64,000 nt of DNA, taken from Thalassomonas viridans (GTDB lineage Bacteria > Pseudomonadota > Gammaproteobacteria > Enterobacterales > Alteromonadaceae). Made by a program: the position numbers and the translations under genes. Below the pieces are notes generated by a model, which was given only the letters and a program-made list of their open reading frames with translations, did not search any database and was not told the DNA's origin. The DNA is taken from the NCBI RefSeq assembly GCF_000948985.2, contig NZ_CP059733.1, forward strand, positions 2,356,001 through 2,420,000. Direction: 5' to 3'. Positions within the stretch are counted from its first letter, which is position 1. Each line of letters starts with the position of its first letter. This document shows positions 1 through 8,386 of the stretch, piece by piece.

Positions 1-10
1 CTGTGTAGCT

Positions 11-1609
11 ATGGATCCTAAAACTTCTGGATATCAGTACGATCAAAAAGGTAATAAGTTTCGTATCAAACAGCTGAAAACCCCGCAAACACAGGATGCT
101 AAGCTAGGCCATTTACATAAACACTATGCTGAACACCCAAGCCGGGGCTTAACCCCGGCAAAGCTTGCCGGTATTTTACAACGTGCAGAACAGGGGGATC
201 TTATCGCCCAATGCGAGCTGGCTGAAGACATGGAAGAAAAAGACGGCCACATATTTTCCGAGCTGCAAAAGCGCCGCTTGTGCATGAAAAGTGTGCCCTG
301 GAAGATAGTGCCGCCGCGTAATCCGTCCGCAGCTGAACAGCGTGATACTGAAATGCTGCAAGAGCTGTTTGAGGATATGACGTTTTTTGATCAAGTGCTG
401 TTTGATATGTCAGACGCTATTTTAAAAGGGTTTTCAAATCAGGAAATCAGCTGGCACCAGGAGGAAAAAATCTGGTTACCCCAGGAGATAGAGTTTAAGG
501 ATCCCAGCTGGTTTAGGGTTAATCCGAATAATCGTAATGAATTGATGTTACGGGATCACAGCGAAACCGGCGAAGCCCTGCAGCCGTTTGGCTGGATACG
601 GCATGTTCATAAAACTAAATCAGGTTATGTATCTAGGAACGGTTTAGCCCGGGTATTGGCCTGGCCCTATCTGTTTAAAAATTTCAGTGTACGAGACTTG
701 GCCGAGTTTTTAGAAATTTACGGTTTACCGCTACGCCTTGGGAAATATCCCACGGGGGCCAGCCCTGACGAGAAGATGACTCTGTTACGGGCGGTAATGT
801 CTATTGGTCATAACGCGGGGGGCATTATTCCCAAAGGTATGGATATTGAGTTTCAAAATGCAGCCAGCGGCGGTAAGGATCCGTTTGAATATATGGTTAG
901 TCTGATGGAGAAAACAGAAAGCAAGGCAATATTAGGCGGAACACTTACAAGCCAGGCAGACGGAAAAAGCTCCACCAATGCCCTGGGGAATGTACACAAC
1001 GAAGTGCGGGAAGAATTGAGGGATTCTGATTTGATGCAGTTGGCCTCAACGCTTACCCGTGATCTGGTATTGCCCAAATATATGCTGAACTGCAGAAGCT
1101 TCGAAAAGCCCAGCCGTAGCCCTCGCTTTGAGTTTGATATAACCGAAGCGGAAGACATGAAGGCATTTTCAGAATCATTGCCAGGTTTAGTCGGCTTAGG
1201 TTTTAGGATCCCGCGCAGCTGGGGGCATAACAAGCTGCAGATACCGGAAGCAAAGGGAGACGAAGAGGTTTTAACGCTACCTGGTGCCGCTGCAGAAAAT
1301 GACAACCAGGAACAGAAGGAGGCCGCTTTAAAGAAACAGGCTATCACTAAGATTGCCGCGCTAAAGCAGAAAAGTTCTACAGACGTAGCCGACTTATACA
1401 GTAAGCAACTGGCCGATGATATGTCGCCGGTGCTCAAAAACTTTACTGATGAAATCCAGCAGTTGGTGGATAGCGCCGAGTCTTGGGAAGACTTGCAGGA
1501 GTCCCTGGCTGATCTGAATTTATCGGTTGATGAAGCCACTGAAGTGATGCAGCAAGCCCTGGTTGCGGCTCAGCTTAGTGGGCAGCATGAAGTTAACGAG
1601 GGTAACTAA
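11..1609 (+). CDS. Mu gp29-like portal protein (DUF935)
   Basis: Portal protein that would form the dodecameric DNA-entry ring of the phage head. The 532-aa length and the N-terminal signature (EHPSRGLTPAKLAGILQRAEQGD, then LAEDMEEKD and IFSELQKRR) match what I know of Mu gp29/DUF935. The reading frame is still open through the ten bases before the ATG, so the true start could lie just outside the window, although the ATG at 11 gives a family-like N-terminus. The C-terminal part (about residues 430-530) is Ala/Glu/Gln-rich and helical. The next gene starts on the last base of its stop codon, which indicates translational coupling with the F-like protein. Confidence 0.9.
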   Translation: MDPKTSGYQYDQKGNKFRIKQLKTPQTQDAKLGHLHKHYAEHPSRGLTPAKLAGILQRAEQGDLIAQCELAEDMEEKDGHIFSELQKRRLCMKSVPWKIVPPRNPSAAEQRDTEMLQELFEDMTFFDQVLFDMSDAILKGFSNQEISWHQEEKIWLPQEIEFKDPSWFRVNPNNRNELMLRDHSETGEALQPFGWIRHVHKTKSGYVSRNGLARVLAWPYLFKNFSVRDLAEFLEIYGLPLRLGKYPTGASPDEKMTLLRAVMSIGHNAGGIIPKGMDIEFQNAASGGKDPFEYMVSLMEKTESKAILGGTLTSQADGKSSTNALGNVHNEVREELRDSDLMQLASTLTRDLVLPKYMLNCRSFEKPSRSPRFEFDITEAEDMKAFSESLPGLVGLGFRIPRSWGHNKLQIPEAKGDEEVLTLPGAAAENDNQEQKEAALKKQAITKIAALKQKSSTDVADLYSKQLADDMSPVLKNFTDEIQQLVDSAESWEDLQESLADLNLSVDEATEVMQQALVAAQLSGQHEVNEGN

Positions 1610-2319
1610 TGGCCGATGAAGCGCGTTATGGCTCCTTACCTTTTGCTGAGGCAATTGAATTTTTCAAAGAAAAGCTGAACGTTCCCAGTGAGCGCTGGGC
1701 CGATATCTGGCGTGATGGCCATAACAATGCTTTTATGATCGCCGGTGCCATGAAGGACGACTTGCTTAATGATTTTCGCCAGGCGGTGGATAGTGCCATT
1801 AGCGAGGGTAAGTCCCTTACCTGGTTTAAGAAGGAGTTTAAAAACATTGTAGCCGGGCATGGCTGGGAGCACACCGGCAAAGCCAGCTGGAGGGCCAGTG
1901 TGATTTATGATACCAACATCAGGCAAAGCTACAATGCGGGCCGCTATGAGCAGCTACAGCACTTTGAATATTGGCAGTATCAACACGGTGACAGCAAATG
2001 GCCAAGGGAGCTGCATTTATCCTGGCATAACCTGATACTGAAAAAAGATCATCCTTGGTGGCAGACGCATTTCCCCCAAAATGGTTGGGGCTGCAAATGT
2101 AAAGTGCGGGGCCGTAGTCAGAGATATATGGACAGAAAAGGCTTATCACCTGGTCGTGCACCTAACGATGGTTTTAGGGAGTGGACGGATAAAGCCACCG
2201 GCGAAGTTCATCAGGTGCCCAAGGGGATAGATCCGGGATTTGACTATGCGCCATCTCCAGGAGAGCAAATCAGGCAGTTAAAAAAATTCATCAAATCAAA
2301 AAAGCAAGGTGATCAGTAA
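1609..2319 (+). CDS. Mu F-like minor head / head morphogenesis protein (gp30)
   Basis: Minor capsid protein of the Mu F / SPP1 gp7 family, expected to act with the portal during head assembly and DNA entry. The family C-terminal part is visible as WRASVIYDTNIRQSYNAGR followed by a Trp/His-rich stretch and the cysteine motif NGWGCKCKVRG at roughly residues 158-168. The protein has 236 residues, shorter than Mu F, so the far C-terminal extension is missing or separate. The start ATG overlaps the portal stop (TAATG) and its own stop overlaps the next start in the same way, so the three genes form a coupled set. Confidence 0.87.
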   Translation: MADEARYGSLPFAEAIEFFKEKLNVPSERWADIWRDGHNNAFMIAGAMKDDLLNDFRQAVDSAISEGKSLTWFKKEFKNIVAGHGWEHTGKASWRASVIYDTNIRQSYNAGRYEQLQHFEYWQYQHGDSKWPRELHLSWHNLILKKDHPWWQTHFPQNGWGCKCKVRGRSQRYMDRKGLSPGRAPNDGFREWTDKATGEVHQVPKGIDPGFDYAPSPGEQIRQLKKFIKSKKQGDQ

Positions 2320-2747
2320 TGGCAGGCAGTTTTGCATCTGTTGATGTGCGTGGCGGGGAAACGATAGCGAAAAAGATTAACCGCCTGATAAACCAGAGCG
2401 GCGATCTTGAACCTGCGTTTCGAGAGATTGGGGAATTTTTACTGGAAACCCACCAGCAGCGCTTTATTGATATGCAGGCTCCCGAAGGAGAACCCTGGGA
2501 GCCCCTGGCTCCGCAAACGCTGAAAAAGAAAAAGCGCCAGGACAGGATATTAACGGAATCCGGCACCCTGGCTGATACGCTCAATTATCAGCTAAGCGAC
2601 AACCAGTTAATGTTTGGTTCGGATAAGGAGTACGCCGCCACTCACCAGTTTGGCCGGGATGAAATACCGGCAAGACCGTTTTTAGGTTTAGCACCATTTG
2701 AGCAAGATGAAATTATAGATATTTTAAGCGACCACCTGGATAATTGA
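2319..2747 (+). CDS. Phage virion morphogenesis protein (Mu gpG-like)
   Basis: 142-aa protein of the phage virion morphogenesis / tail completion family (Mu G, P2 S type). Supporting features are the conserved W-x-P-L core (EGEPWEPLAPQTLKKKK), the L-x-x-S-G-T-L-x-D segment (RILTESGTLADTL), and the C-terminal HQFGRDEIPARPFLGL motif near residues 105-120. In Mu this protein is needed for virion assembly at the head-tail interface. The gene is coupled to the F-like gene by a TAATG overlap and ends the first block of head genes; a 240-bp spacer follows. Confidence 0.88.
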   Translation: MAGSFASVDVRGGETIAKKINRLINQSGDLEPAFREIGEFLLETHQQRFIDMQAPEGEPWEPLAPQTLKKKKRQDRILTESGTLADTLNYQLSDNQLMFGSDKEYAATHQFGRDEIPARPFLGLAPFEQDEIIDILSDHLDN

Positions 2748-2987
2748 TTTTAGCCCCTCAAACGCGATTTAAGCGCTTATTGCCAGATAGGCGCGTAATG
2801 ATGCTCTTTCTTCCTGAAAGTCTCTCTATCGTTTTTATAAAAGTTTTATAAAAGCACTTGGTAAACAAGTTTAAGTGACAATTGATCATTGCAGCCTGTT
2901 TTGTCGTTTTTGTCCTTAAGTCTCCCGAATAGATTTTAGTAACCTAGGTTAATATTCATTTCCCCCTGATGTTGTCATTCTGGCAGC
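2748..2987. other. 240-bp spacer inside the head module
   Basis: AT-rich non-coding stretch between the gpG-like gene and the protease/scaffold gene, the longest gap in the phage late region. It is the natural place for an internal promoter or a processing site. I see no convincing paired -35/-10 hexamers and no strong hairpin, so no regulatory call is made. Confidence 0.4.
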
Positions 2988-4154
2988 ATGAAAAAATTCA
3001 AGAACACAGCAATCGCAGTTTTGACTGCCACCAAGAAAACAGATACGGCCATGGCCGTGTTGTCTTTTTCAGTGGGCGCTATTGATGTCAGTAATGCTAA
3101 CCGGGTGCAGCTGCTGCCGGACGGTCACTTTTCTGCAAACGATGGACGGCCTTTTGATGTGCCTGGTGGCAAGTGGCTGATGGATGCAGAAGCTTTTGCT
3201 TCATTGCAGGCTCATGCCGCCAAGCGTGTTAACGACTTTCACTTTGATTACGAACATCAAACGTTATACAGCGAGAAAAACGGCAAGGATGCACCGGCGG
3301 CAGGTTGGTTTAAAGCTATTGAATATGTTCCTGGGGAAGGTCTGTTTGCTCTGGATGTTGACTGGACGCCAAAAGCTCAAGAGTACATTGATAATAAAGA
3401 ATACCGCTATGTCTCGGCTGTATTTTCGTATGACCCACAAACCGGACGGCCTATTGAGTTATTGCATGTTGCCTTAACCAATGCACCGGCCATTGATGGC
3501 ATGAAAGCCATTACCGCATTAAAAGCACAATCCACTTTAACTACAACTCAAACGGGAGAACCCCCTATGAATGAAGCACTCAAGCTGCTTCTTGATTTGC
3601 TCGGCGTGGCAACTGATGGTGTTGATTTCACCAATGAAGCTGCGCTCAAGCAAGTCCAGGAGCAAGCGAAAACCGCTTTAGCGGCACTGAAGACCAAAGC
3701 AGACAGGGCCGAAACGGCGGAAGCCGACCTGGAGAAAGAAAAAGATCATGTGGCATCACTGAAAGCAAATGGCGGTACAACTCCTGATTTAGCGAAGTTT
3801 GTGCCGATTGCCACTTACAACGCGGCTATGGCGCAGGTGGCCGCCCTGAAAAGCGGCAATGATGAAAACACTATTGAACAGCTACTCAAAGACAATGCCG
3901 CCAAAATCTATGGCCCTGAAGACCGTGATTATCTGGAAGAGCTGGGTAAAGAAAATGGCGTTGCTGTATTGAAAGCCGCACTTGAACCACGGGCAGCTAT
4001 TGCGGCGTTAACAACAAAGCAAACGGAAGGTAAGAAAAAACCGGAAGACAACCCTACGGGGGAACTGACTGCCGACCAAATTGCTATTTGTAAAAACATG
4101 GGTATTTCCCAGGAAAAGTTCAAAGAACAACTTGCCAAGCAAGGGGATAAATAA
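2988..4154 (+). CDS. Mu gpI-like head maturation protease with C-terminal scaffold
   Basis: Mu-like prophage I protein: a capsid maturation protease whose C-terminal part is the scaffold. The N-terminal 180 residues carry the family pattern: IQLLP-like VQLLPDGHFSANDGRPFDVPGGKW, then NDFHFDYEHQT and a Tyr/Ser-rich YRYVSAVFSYD segment, with LLHVALTNAPAIDGM near residues 160-172. The last 195 residues are Lys/Glu/Ala-rich helical scaffold. The ATG at 2988 has a poor Shine-Dalgarno; an in-frame ATG at 3051 gives a more family-like N-terminus and remains possible. The stop overlaps the next start (TAATG). Confidence 0.88.
   Translation: MKKFKNTAIAVLTATKKTDTAMAVLSFSVGAIDVSNANRVQLLPDGHFSANDGRPFDVPGGKWLMDAEAFASLQAHAAKRVNDFHFDYEHQTLYSEKNGKDAPAAGWFKAIEYVPGEGLFALDVDWTPKAQEYIDNKEYRYVSAVFSYDPQTGRPIELLHVALTNAPAIDGMKAITALKAQSTLTTTQTGEPPMNEALKLLLDLLGVATDGVDFTNEAALKQVQEQAKTALAALKTKADRAETAEADLEKEKDHVASLKANGGTTPDLAKFVPIATYNAAMAQVAALKSGNDENTIEQLLKDNAAKIYGPEDRDYLEELGKENGVAVLKAALEPRAAIAALTTKQTEGKKKPEDNPTGELTADQIAICKNMGISQEKFKEQLAKQGDK
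3567..4154 (+). CDS. Nested scaffold protein (Mu gpZ-like), internal start
   Basis: In phage Mu the scaffold Z is made from an internal in-frame start within the protease gene I. The same layout is visible here: an in-frame ATG at 3567 (residue 194 of the long protein) is preceded by GGGAGA with a spacing of 7 bases, a better ribosome-binding site than that of the long product. It would give a 195-aa protein starting MNEALKLLLDLLG. The sequence is alpha-helical and charged, with a coiled-coil-like stretch at about 3650-3780 (KTKADRAETAEADLEKEKD), as expected for a scaffold removed during capsid maturation. Confidence 0.72.
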   Translation: MNEALKLLLDLLGVATDGVDFTNEAALKQVQEQAKTALAALKTKADRAETAEADLEKEKDHVASLKANGGTTPDLAKFVPIATYNAAMAQVAALKSGNDENTIEQLLKDNAAKIYGPEDRDYLEELGKENGVAVLKAALEPRAAIAALTTKQTEGKKKPEDNPTGELTADQIAICKNMGISQEKFKEQLAKQGDK

Positions 4155-4552
4155 TGGCTTTGACTAAAAACCGAGCAACGCCCAGGCGGGCGAATGAAGA
4201 CCATCACGACCCTGTGGCTGGAGGAGAAACCATTTACCAGGGGGCCATTGTGATGCTAAGCGCTGCAGGTAATGCGGTAAAAGGCAAAACAGCCACAGGT
4301 TTGAAGCCTCGCGGCGTGGCGCAGGAAGAAATTGACAATTCAAACGGTGCTGATGGTGATAAGGGGGTACTGACACGTAAAGGTTGTCACCGCTTCAGAA
4401 ATGACGGTTCGGTGACCAGGGCAGATATTGGAGCAACGGCTTATGTGATTGACGACAACACTGTTGCTAACAGCAATGGCGGCTCTACCCGCTCTGCTTT
4501 AGGTGAAATTACCGACGTAGACGCCCACGGTGTCTGGGTCGATATAGCGTAA
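4154..4552 (+). CDS. Head decoration-like protein (DUF2190-like)
   Basis: 132-aa protein between scaffold and major capsid genes. The Gly/Ala-rich beta sequence with VAGGETIYQGAIVML, then KPRGVAQEEIDNS and a C-terminal LGEITDVDAHGVWVDI, resembles the DUF2190 family and other capsid-stabilising proteins, which sit at this place in Mu-like and lambda-like head operons. It probably binds the outside of the capsid; function is inferred from position and fold type only. Start overlaps the protease/scaffold stop. Confidence 0.65.
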   Translation: MALTKNRATPRRANEDHHDPVAGGETIYQGAIVMLSAAGNAVKGKTATGLKPRGVAQEEIDNSNGADGDKGVLTRKGCHRFRNDGSVTRADIGATAYVIDDNTVANSNGGSTRSALGEITDVDAHGVWVDIA

Positions 4553-4564
4553 GGAAGTTCAAAC

Positions 4565-5458
4565 ATGATTATCAATTCAGCAAACTTATCAAGTTTATTT
4601 GTATCGCTCCAAGCCTCTTTTAACATTGGCTTGACGGTCAAAGAAACGTTCTGGCAGCACATTGCCACGGAAATGCCGTCTACAACCAGCGAAAATATTT
4701 ATCATGAGTTGGGCGAGTTTCCAGACTTAAGAGAATGGCTTGGTGACCGCCACATCAAACGCCTTTCAGCCAAGGGTTATTCAATCGTCAATAAAAAGTT
4801 TGAAGCAACCATTGGTATTGCAAAGGACAAGCTTGAAGACGACCAATATCAGATTTTCAGTAAGCGGTTTGAAATGATGGGCCATGCGGTCGCCACCCAC
4901 CCGGATAAACTCGTTTATGGCCTACTGCCGGAAGGTTTCAATTCACCAGGCTTTGACGGCCAAAACTTCTTTGATACCGACCACCCTGTAGGTGATGAAG
5001 AAACCGGTATTCAGTCTGTTTCTAACATGCAGGCCGGTAGCGGTGCCCCCTGGTTCTTAATTGATGATACCCGGCCAATCAAGCCGATGATTTGGCAAAA
5101 GCGTAAAGATTACAAGCTTACCGCCATGACTAAAGACGATGATGAATCGGTATTTATGCGTGATGAGTTTCGTTATGGCGTTGATGCCCGGGTAAATACC
5201 GGCTTCGCGATTTGGCAGTTAGCATTTGGTTCAAAAGCTGACCTGACCATTACCAACTTTGATGCTGCTATGACCCAGATGGGGTCACTTAAATCTGACC
5301 AGGGCCGCCCTTTAGGGGTTATGCCTAACAAGCTTATTTGCGGTATCTCTAACCGGGCTGCAGCTAAAAAAGTGGTCGATAACGCACGTTTAGCCAATGG
5401 TGAAGACAACCACAACTATAAAGCGGTTGAGGTGGTTGTTGTGCCTTGGTTGGCTTAA
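4565..5458 (+). CDS. Mu gpT-like major head subunit
   Basis: Major capsid protein of the Mu T family (297 aa, close to Mu T at 305). Family landmarks are the N-terminal NLSSLFVSLQASFNIGL, the conserved Y-H-x-L-G-x-F/P-x-L-R-E-W-x-G-D-R segment (YHELGEFPDLREWLGDRHIKRL, residues about 45-66), KKFEATIGIAKDKLEDDQ, and the C-terminal RPLGVMPNKLICGISNRAAAKKV. It has a good Shine-Dalgarno (GGAAG) 8 bases before the ATG. It would assemble around the nested scaffold and be processed by the protease just upstream. Confidence 0.93.
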   Translation: MIINSANLSSLFVSLQASFNIGLTVKETFWQHIATEMPSTTSENIYHELGEFPDLREWLGDRHIKRLSAKGYSIVNKKFEATIGIAKDKLEDDQYQIFSKRFEMMGHAVATHPDKLVYGLLPEGFNSPGFDGQNFFDTDHPVGDEETGIQSVSNMQAGSGAPWFLIDDTRPIKPMIWQKRKDYKLTAMTKDDDESVFMRDEFRYGVDARVNTGFAIWQLAFGSKADLTITNFDAAMTQMGSLKSDQGRPLGVMPNKLICGISNRAAAKKVVDNARLANGEDNHNYKAVEVVVVPWLA

Positions 5459-5483
5459 TCCAACAACAAGTTAGGAAGATGAA

Positions 5484-6068
5484 ATGAATAAATTAAGTAA
5501 AGTTGCAGTGTCAGTGATGAGTTCGATGCACAACGGCTATCGCCGTGCGGGTTATGCGTTTGATACAGGCAAAAACAATTTACCGGCAGTCACCAGAGCG
5601 GAATTAGACGCGCTGGAAGCTGACACCAATTTAGTTGTCAATGTGTTAAGCGGAAATGCACTCGATGAATCTCCTGCTGCTGTTGTAGCCAGAGCACAAG
5701 GAAGTGCCCCTTCGGGGGACGTTCTCCTGGAAGCGGGCAACGTTGCTAATGAAGACAGGGAAAACCTGGAAGAAGTCCTTGGCCCGTTAGAAAAGGAATT
5801 TCTAAATGCAGACCCTGCAGATGTCGAAGTCAGTCAGGTTGATGTAAACATCACTGATGCCCCGGCGGAGTTGCTGCCATTCATTCTGGCCATTGCTGAA
5901 ATGAGACCGGCTAATAAACCCAATTGCAATATTTTGGAAGTCGAAATTCCAGGGGAAGATGGCGAAGAGGCAATTAAGTTGAAACCGACAAGTGCGCAAC
6001 GTGATGCCGCCTGGGAATGGTATTCGAAGAATGCCAGCAAAGTAAACATTACTAAGGCCGTACAGTAA
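5484..6068 (+). CDS. Mu gp35 / HI1506-like protein
   Basis: 194-aa protein in the place of Mu gp35. The N-terminal 45 residues (SMHNGYRRAGYAFDTGKNNLPAVTRAELDALEADTNL) match the HI1506 N-terminal pattern, in which a hydrophobic motif ahead of an ALxAD-type helix is conserved. An acidic central linker is followed by a small C-terminal domain (about residues 115-190: PAELLPFILAIAEMRP ... SAQRDAAWEWYSKNA). A role in head assembly is assumed from synteny; no activity can be assigned. The stop overlaps the following start (TAATG). Confidence 0.68.
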   Translation: MNKLSKVAVSVMSSMHNGYRRAGYAFDTGKNNLPAVTRAELDALEADTNLVVNVLSGNALDESPAAVVARAQGSAPSGDVLLEAGNVANEDRENLEEVLGPLEKEFLNADPADVEVSQVDVNITDAPAELLPFILAIAEMRPANKPNCNILEVEIPGEDGEEAIKLKPTSAQRDAAWEWYSKNASKVNITKAVQ

Positions 6069-6490
6069 TGAGTTATTGCAGCAAGCAGGACATGATCGAC
6101 CGCTTCGGCCAGGACGAGATGATAAGCCTAACTGACCGTAACGGCATGAGCATGATAGATGATGACGTGCTTAACCAGGCAATAGCTGATGCCACTGCAA
6201 CAATAAATGGCTATTTGGGGGGCCGTTGCCCACTGCCATTTACCCAGGTACCGGAAACCATTAAACCGCTTTGCTGCAATATCACCCGTTATAACTTGTA
6301 TGACGAACAAACTACAGAGCAAGTCACTAAACGTTATGACGATGCGATTAAGTATTTGCTGGGGGTTAGTGAGGGGAAAATATCCCTGGGAATCACCGCT
6401 GCCGGCACAGATGTAAAAAGCACAGATTTGCCGGCAATAGAAAGTGCCGGCAGCGTCTTCAGTCGCGGTAAATCAACGGGGTTTATCTGA
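6068..6490 (+). CDS. Mu gp36-like protein (DUF1320), head-tail connector
   Basis: 140-aa DUF1320 protein, homologous to Mu gp36. The diagnostic start is YCSKQDMIDRFGQDEMISLTDR, followed by IADATATINGYLGGRCPLPF and the helical C-half with YDDAIKYLLGVSEGKISLGI. Such proteins are believed to be head-tail adaptors comparable to HK97 gp6. The N-terminus, length and position between gp35-like and tail-terminator-like genes all agree. The stop codon overlaps the next start in the form TGATG. Confidence 0.88.
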   Translation: MSYCSKQDMIDRFGQDEMISLTDRNGMSMIDDDVLNQAIADATATINGYLGGRCPLPFTQVPETIKPLCCNITRYNLYDEQTTEQVTKRYDDAIKYLLGVSEGKISLGITAAGTDVKSTDLPAIESAGSVFSRGKSTGFI

Positions 6491-6936
6491 TGTACTCAGC
6501 GATTGAAAAGCGACTGAAGGAGCTTGAAAACGACCAGGGAACTGTTGTTTTTAATCAAGTCCTATCTGCGCTCAATATGGCGGCACTGAAAGATAAATCA
6601 GTACCGAAACCCTATTGCGCCTATGTGGTGCCTGTGAGTGAAGTCCCTAAAAAATCAACTATGGATACTGCTGGAGCCATGCAGAAAATGGAAGTGACGT
6701 TTGCCGTCGTTGTTGGCATACAAAGCCGAAATGATCCCACGGGTACCAAAGGCAATTTGTTGCTGCAGCTGCTGCTTAAGGATATGGGGAAAAGCCTGCT
6801 GGCCTTTGTTCCTGCGCCTGGTTATTCCGGCTGTTTATTGGGAGCTGGCAACTTACTGAAGATGGCTGATAACGGTATTTGGTGGATGCAGCGTTTTACA
6901 ACAACATTTTATTTGGAGTCTGTTTATGAACACTAA
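6490..6936 (+). CDS. Gp37-like tail terminator protein
   Basis: 148-aa protein immediately after the gp36-like connector, the normal place for a tail terminator in siphoviruses. It has an alpha/beta pattern with central strands (KMEVTFAVVVGIQSRND) and a C-terminal WWMQRFTTTFYLESVYE strand, typical of gp37-like/gpU-like folds. It probably ends tail-tube growth and joins the tail to the head. Family assignment is by position and pattern, not a strong motif. Confidence 0.6.
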   Translation: MYSAIEKRLKELENDQGTVVFNQVLSALNMAALKDKSVPKPYCAYVVPVSEVPKKSTMDTAGAMQKMEVTFAVVVGIQSRNDPTGTKGNLLLQLLLKDMGKSLLAFVPAPGYSGCLLGAGNLLKMADNGIWWMQRFTTTFYLESVYEH

Positions 6937-7054
6937 AAAGGATCCCTTTCGTAGCAAGCCGCTGGTAACACCCACCCAGCGCCATGAAAGCGGCCACCAC
7001 CAGGCGGCGGATGACAAACCTGAAAAAACAACTAAGAAGGAGCAAAAATCATGA
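6926..7054 (+). CDS. Small basic phage protein, 42 aa
   Basis: Short gene that starts inside the end of the tail terminator gene. ATG at 6926 has GGAG seven bases upstream, and the stop (TGA, 7052-7054) overlaps the start of the tail tube gene as ATGA. The predicted product is highly charged and hydrophilic (rich in Lys, His, Gln, Pro) without hydrophobic core or cysteines. The overlaps on both sides and the good ribosome-binding site argue that it is translated, or at least acts as a coupling leader. Mu-like genomes often carry a tiny gene (gp38, DUF2635) at this place, but I see no clear match to that family. Confidence 0.6.
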   Translation: MNTKKDPFRSKPLVTPTQRHESGHHQAADDKPEKTTKKEQKS

Positions 7055-7989
7055 CGATGCGCTCAGAAAATGAATTTGTCCTGATTAAAATCAACAGTGG
7101 TGCTTATGGCACAGATGCCGCGCCAACGGCGGTTAATGCGATCCCGGTATTTGATGTGGACTATAACCCGGAAATCTCAACCCAGCAGATAAAAGAAGCA
7201 TTAGGCTTTGCCGGGGCTCCGCTTGAGCAGGTTACCAGTGTTTACCAAAGCATTAAGTTCAAGGTGTTAAACCGTGGCGCTGCCGGTGTTGACCAGCTAA
7301 CCGTGAATGATCTGCTTTGGCGCATATGCGGTAATGCAGCCACCACAACGGCCAGCACCAAAGTGCAATATGACCCGGTAGATGACAATTTTGAGGATGC
7401 GACCCTGTATTACTATGTGGGGGAAGTCCTCCATAAAATGACCGGCGTTCGCGGCCAGCTTGATATGTCACTAAATATCGGCGATTTAGATTACAGCGAA
7501 TATACCCTGTATGGCCTGGATGCCGTGGTTGAAAAAGTTGGCAGCCTGCCTGCAGTTGATTGGTCAGGGCTGGAAGCCATGGTAGCCACTACACCAACTT
7601 CGGTGCCGGTTTGTAATTTCTTTGGTCAGAATATCGGTGCCGCCACCATCAAGTTTTCACCTGGTAACACCTTTAGCTATATGGGGGTTGTTAACCAGGA
7701 AGAAATTGCTTTTGAAGCGCGCAACGGCTCCCTTGATATCTCTTTCGTGGAACCCACCCCGGACGTGATCAACTTTTGGGAGGCGACCAAGCAAGGTGCT
7801 CAGGGCGATTTCAACTTTCAGCGCGGTATCGATGTGACCAACGCCGGAAACATTTTCGTCCTGAGCATCCTTAATTTACAGCTGAAATCTGTTAAGCGCC
7901 GTAAGGAGGCAGGTCGTCTTTACCTGGATGTCAGCGCCAATATCAAACCCACAGCCCGGAATAATGACTACGCCTGGGAAAGCCGGTAG
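7051..7989 (+). CDS. Major tail tube protein
   Basis: 312-aa beta-rich protein between the tail terminator and the tail chaperone genes, the position of the tube subunit in siphoviruses. The sequence alternates strands with Gly/Asn turns, includes YYYVGEVLHKMTGVRGQLDMSLNIGDL near residues 120-148, a second half with FSYMGVVNQEEIAFEARNGSLDISF, and ends in a basic strand. The internal repetition suggests two related beta-barrel halves, as in some long tube proteins. No sheath protein precedes it, which marks the phage as non-contractile, unlike Mu itself. Confidence 0.75.
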   Translation: MTMRSENEFVLIKINSGAYGTDAAPTAVNAIPVFDVDYNPEISTQQIKEALGFAGAPLEQVTSVYQSIKFKVLNRGAAGVDQLTVNDLLWRICGNAATTTASTKVQYDPVDDNFEDATLYYYVGEVLHKMTGVRGQLDMSLNIGDLDYSEYTLYGLDAVVEKVGSLPAVDWSGLEAMVATTPTSVPVCNFFGQNIGAATIKFSPGNTFSYMGVVNQEEIAFEARNGSLDISFVEPTPDVINFWEATKQGAQGDFNFQRGIDVTNAGNIFVLSILNLQLKSVKRRKEAGRLYLDVSANIKPTARNNDYAWESR

Positions 7990-8044
7990 TCATTTTCAAC
8001 AATTTAAACACCTTTTAAATCATTAAGAAAAGAGAGAGAAGCAC

Positions 8045-8386
8045 ATGGCCTTAATATTCAGCCAAGCCGTAGCAGGCGAAGATAAAACTACCTGGCAAAA
8101 CGTCAGCGTCCAGGTACCGCTGGAAAATGGCAGTCGTAAAATGTCTTTCAAAGCGAAATTTGTCGTACCCGACCAGGAAACTTACACAGAAACCACTCAA
8201 AGCCACACCGTAGATGAATGCCTGAAAATGTGGTGGGTAGATGCAAAAGGCATTCAGGCAAGTCCGGAAGATCCTAAAGAAATGGAGTTTAACGATTCAT
8301 TGCGTGACCGGATATTAGCAACCACCTGGCTGAAAATGGCGCTTTTTGAGGCTCATCAGCAGGTGATGGCCAAGGGAAAGCTGTAA
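8045..8386 (+). CDS. Tail assembly chaperone, short form (lambda gpG analogue)
   Basis: 113-aa product directly before the tape measure region. It is the zero-frame product of a G/GT-type pair: the reading frame ends in AAG-GGA-AAG-CTG-TAA, placing the slippery heptamer GGGAAAG one codon before the stop. In lambda the G protein binds the tape measure during tail assembly. The sequence has an N-terminal beta part (VSVQVPLENGSRKMSFKAKFVVP) and a helical C-terminus, consistent with chaperones of this type. Shine-Dalgarno AGAGAGA upstream. Confidence 0.75.
   Translation: MALIFSQAVAGEDKTTWQNVSVQVPLENGSRKMSFKAKFVVPDQETYTETTQSHTVDECLKMWWVDAKGIQASPEDPKEMEFNDSLRDRILATTWLKMALFEAHQQVMAKGKL

Noticed and set aside
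853..1539. 228-aa minus-strand frame opposite the portal gene
   Set aside because: Composition is that of an antisense shadow and the portal match covers the same bases.
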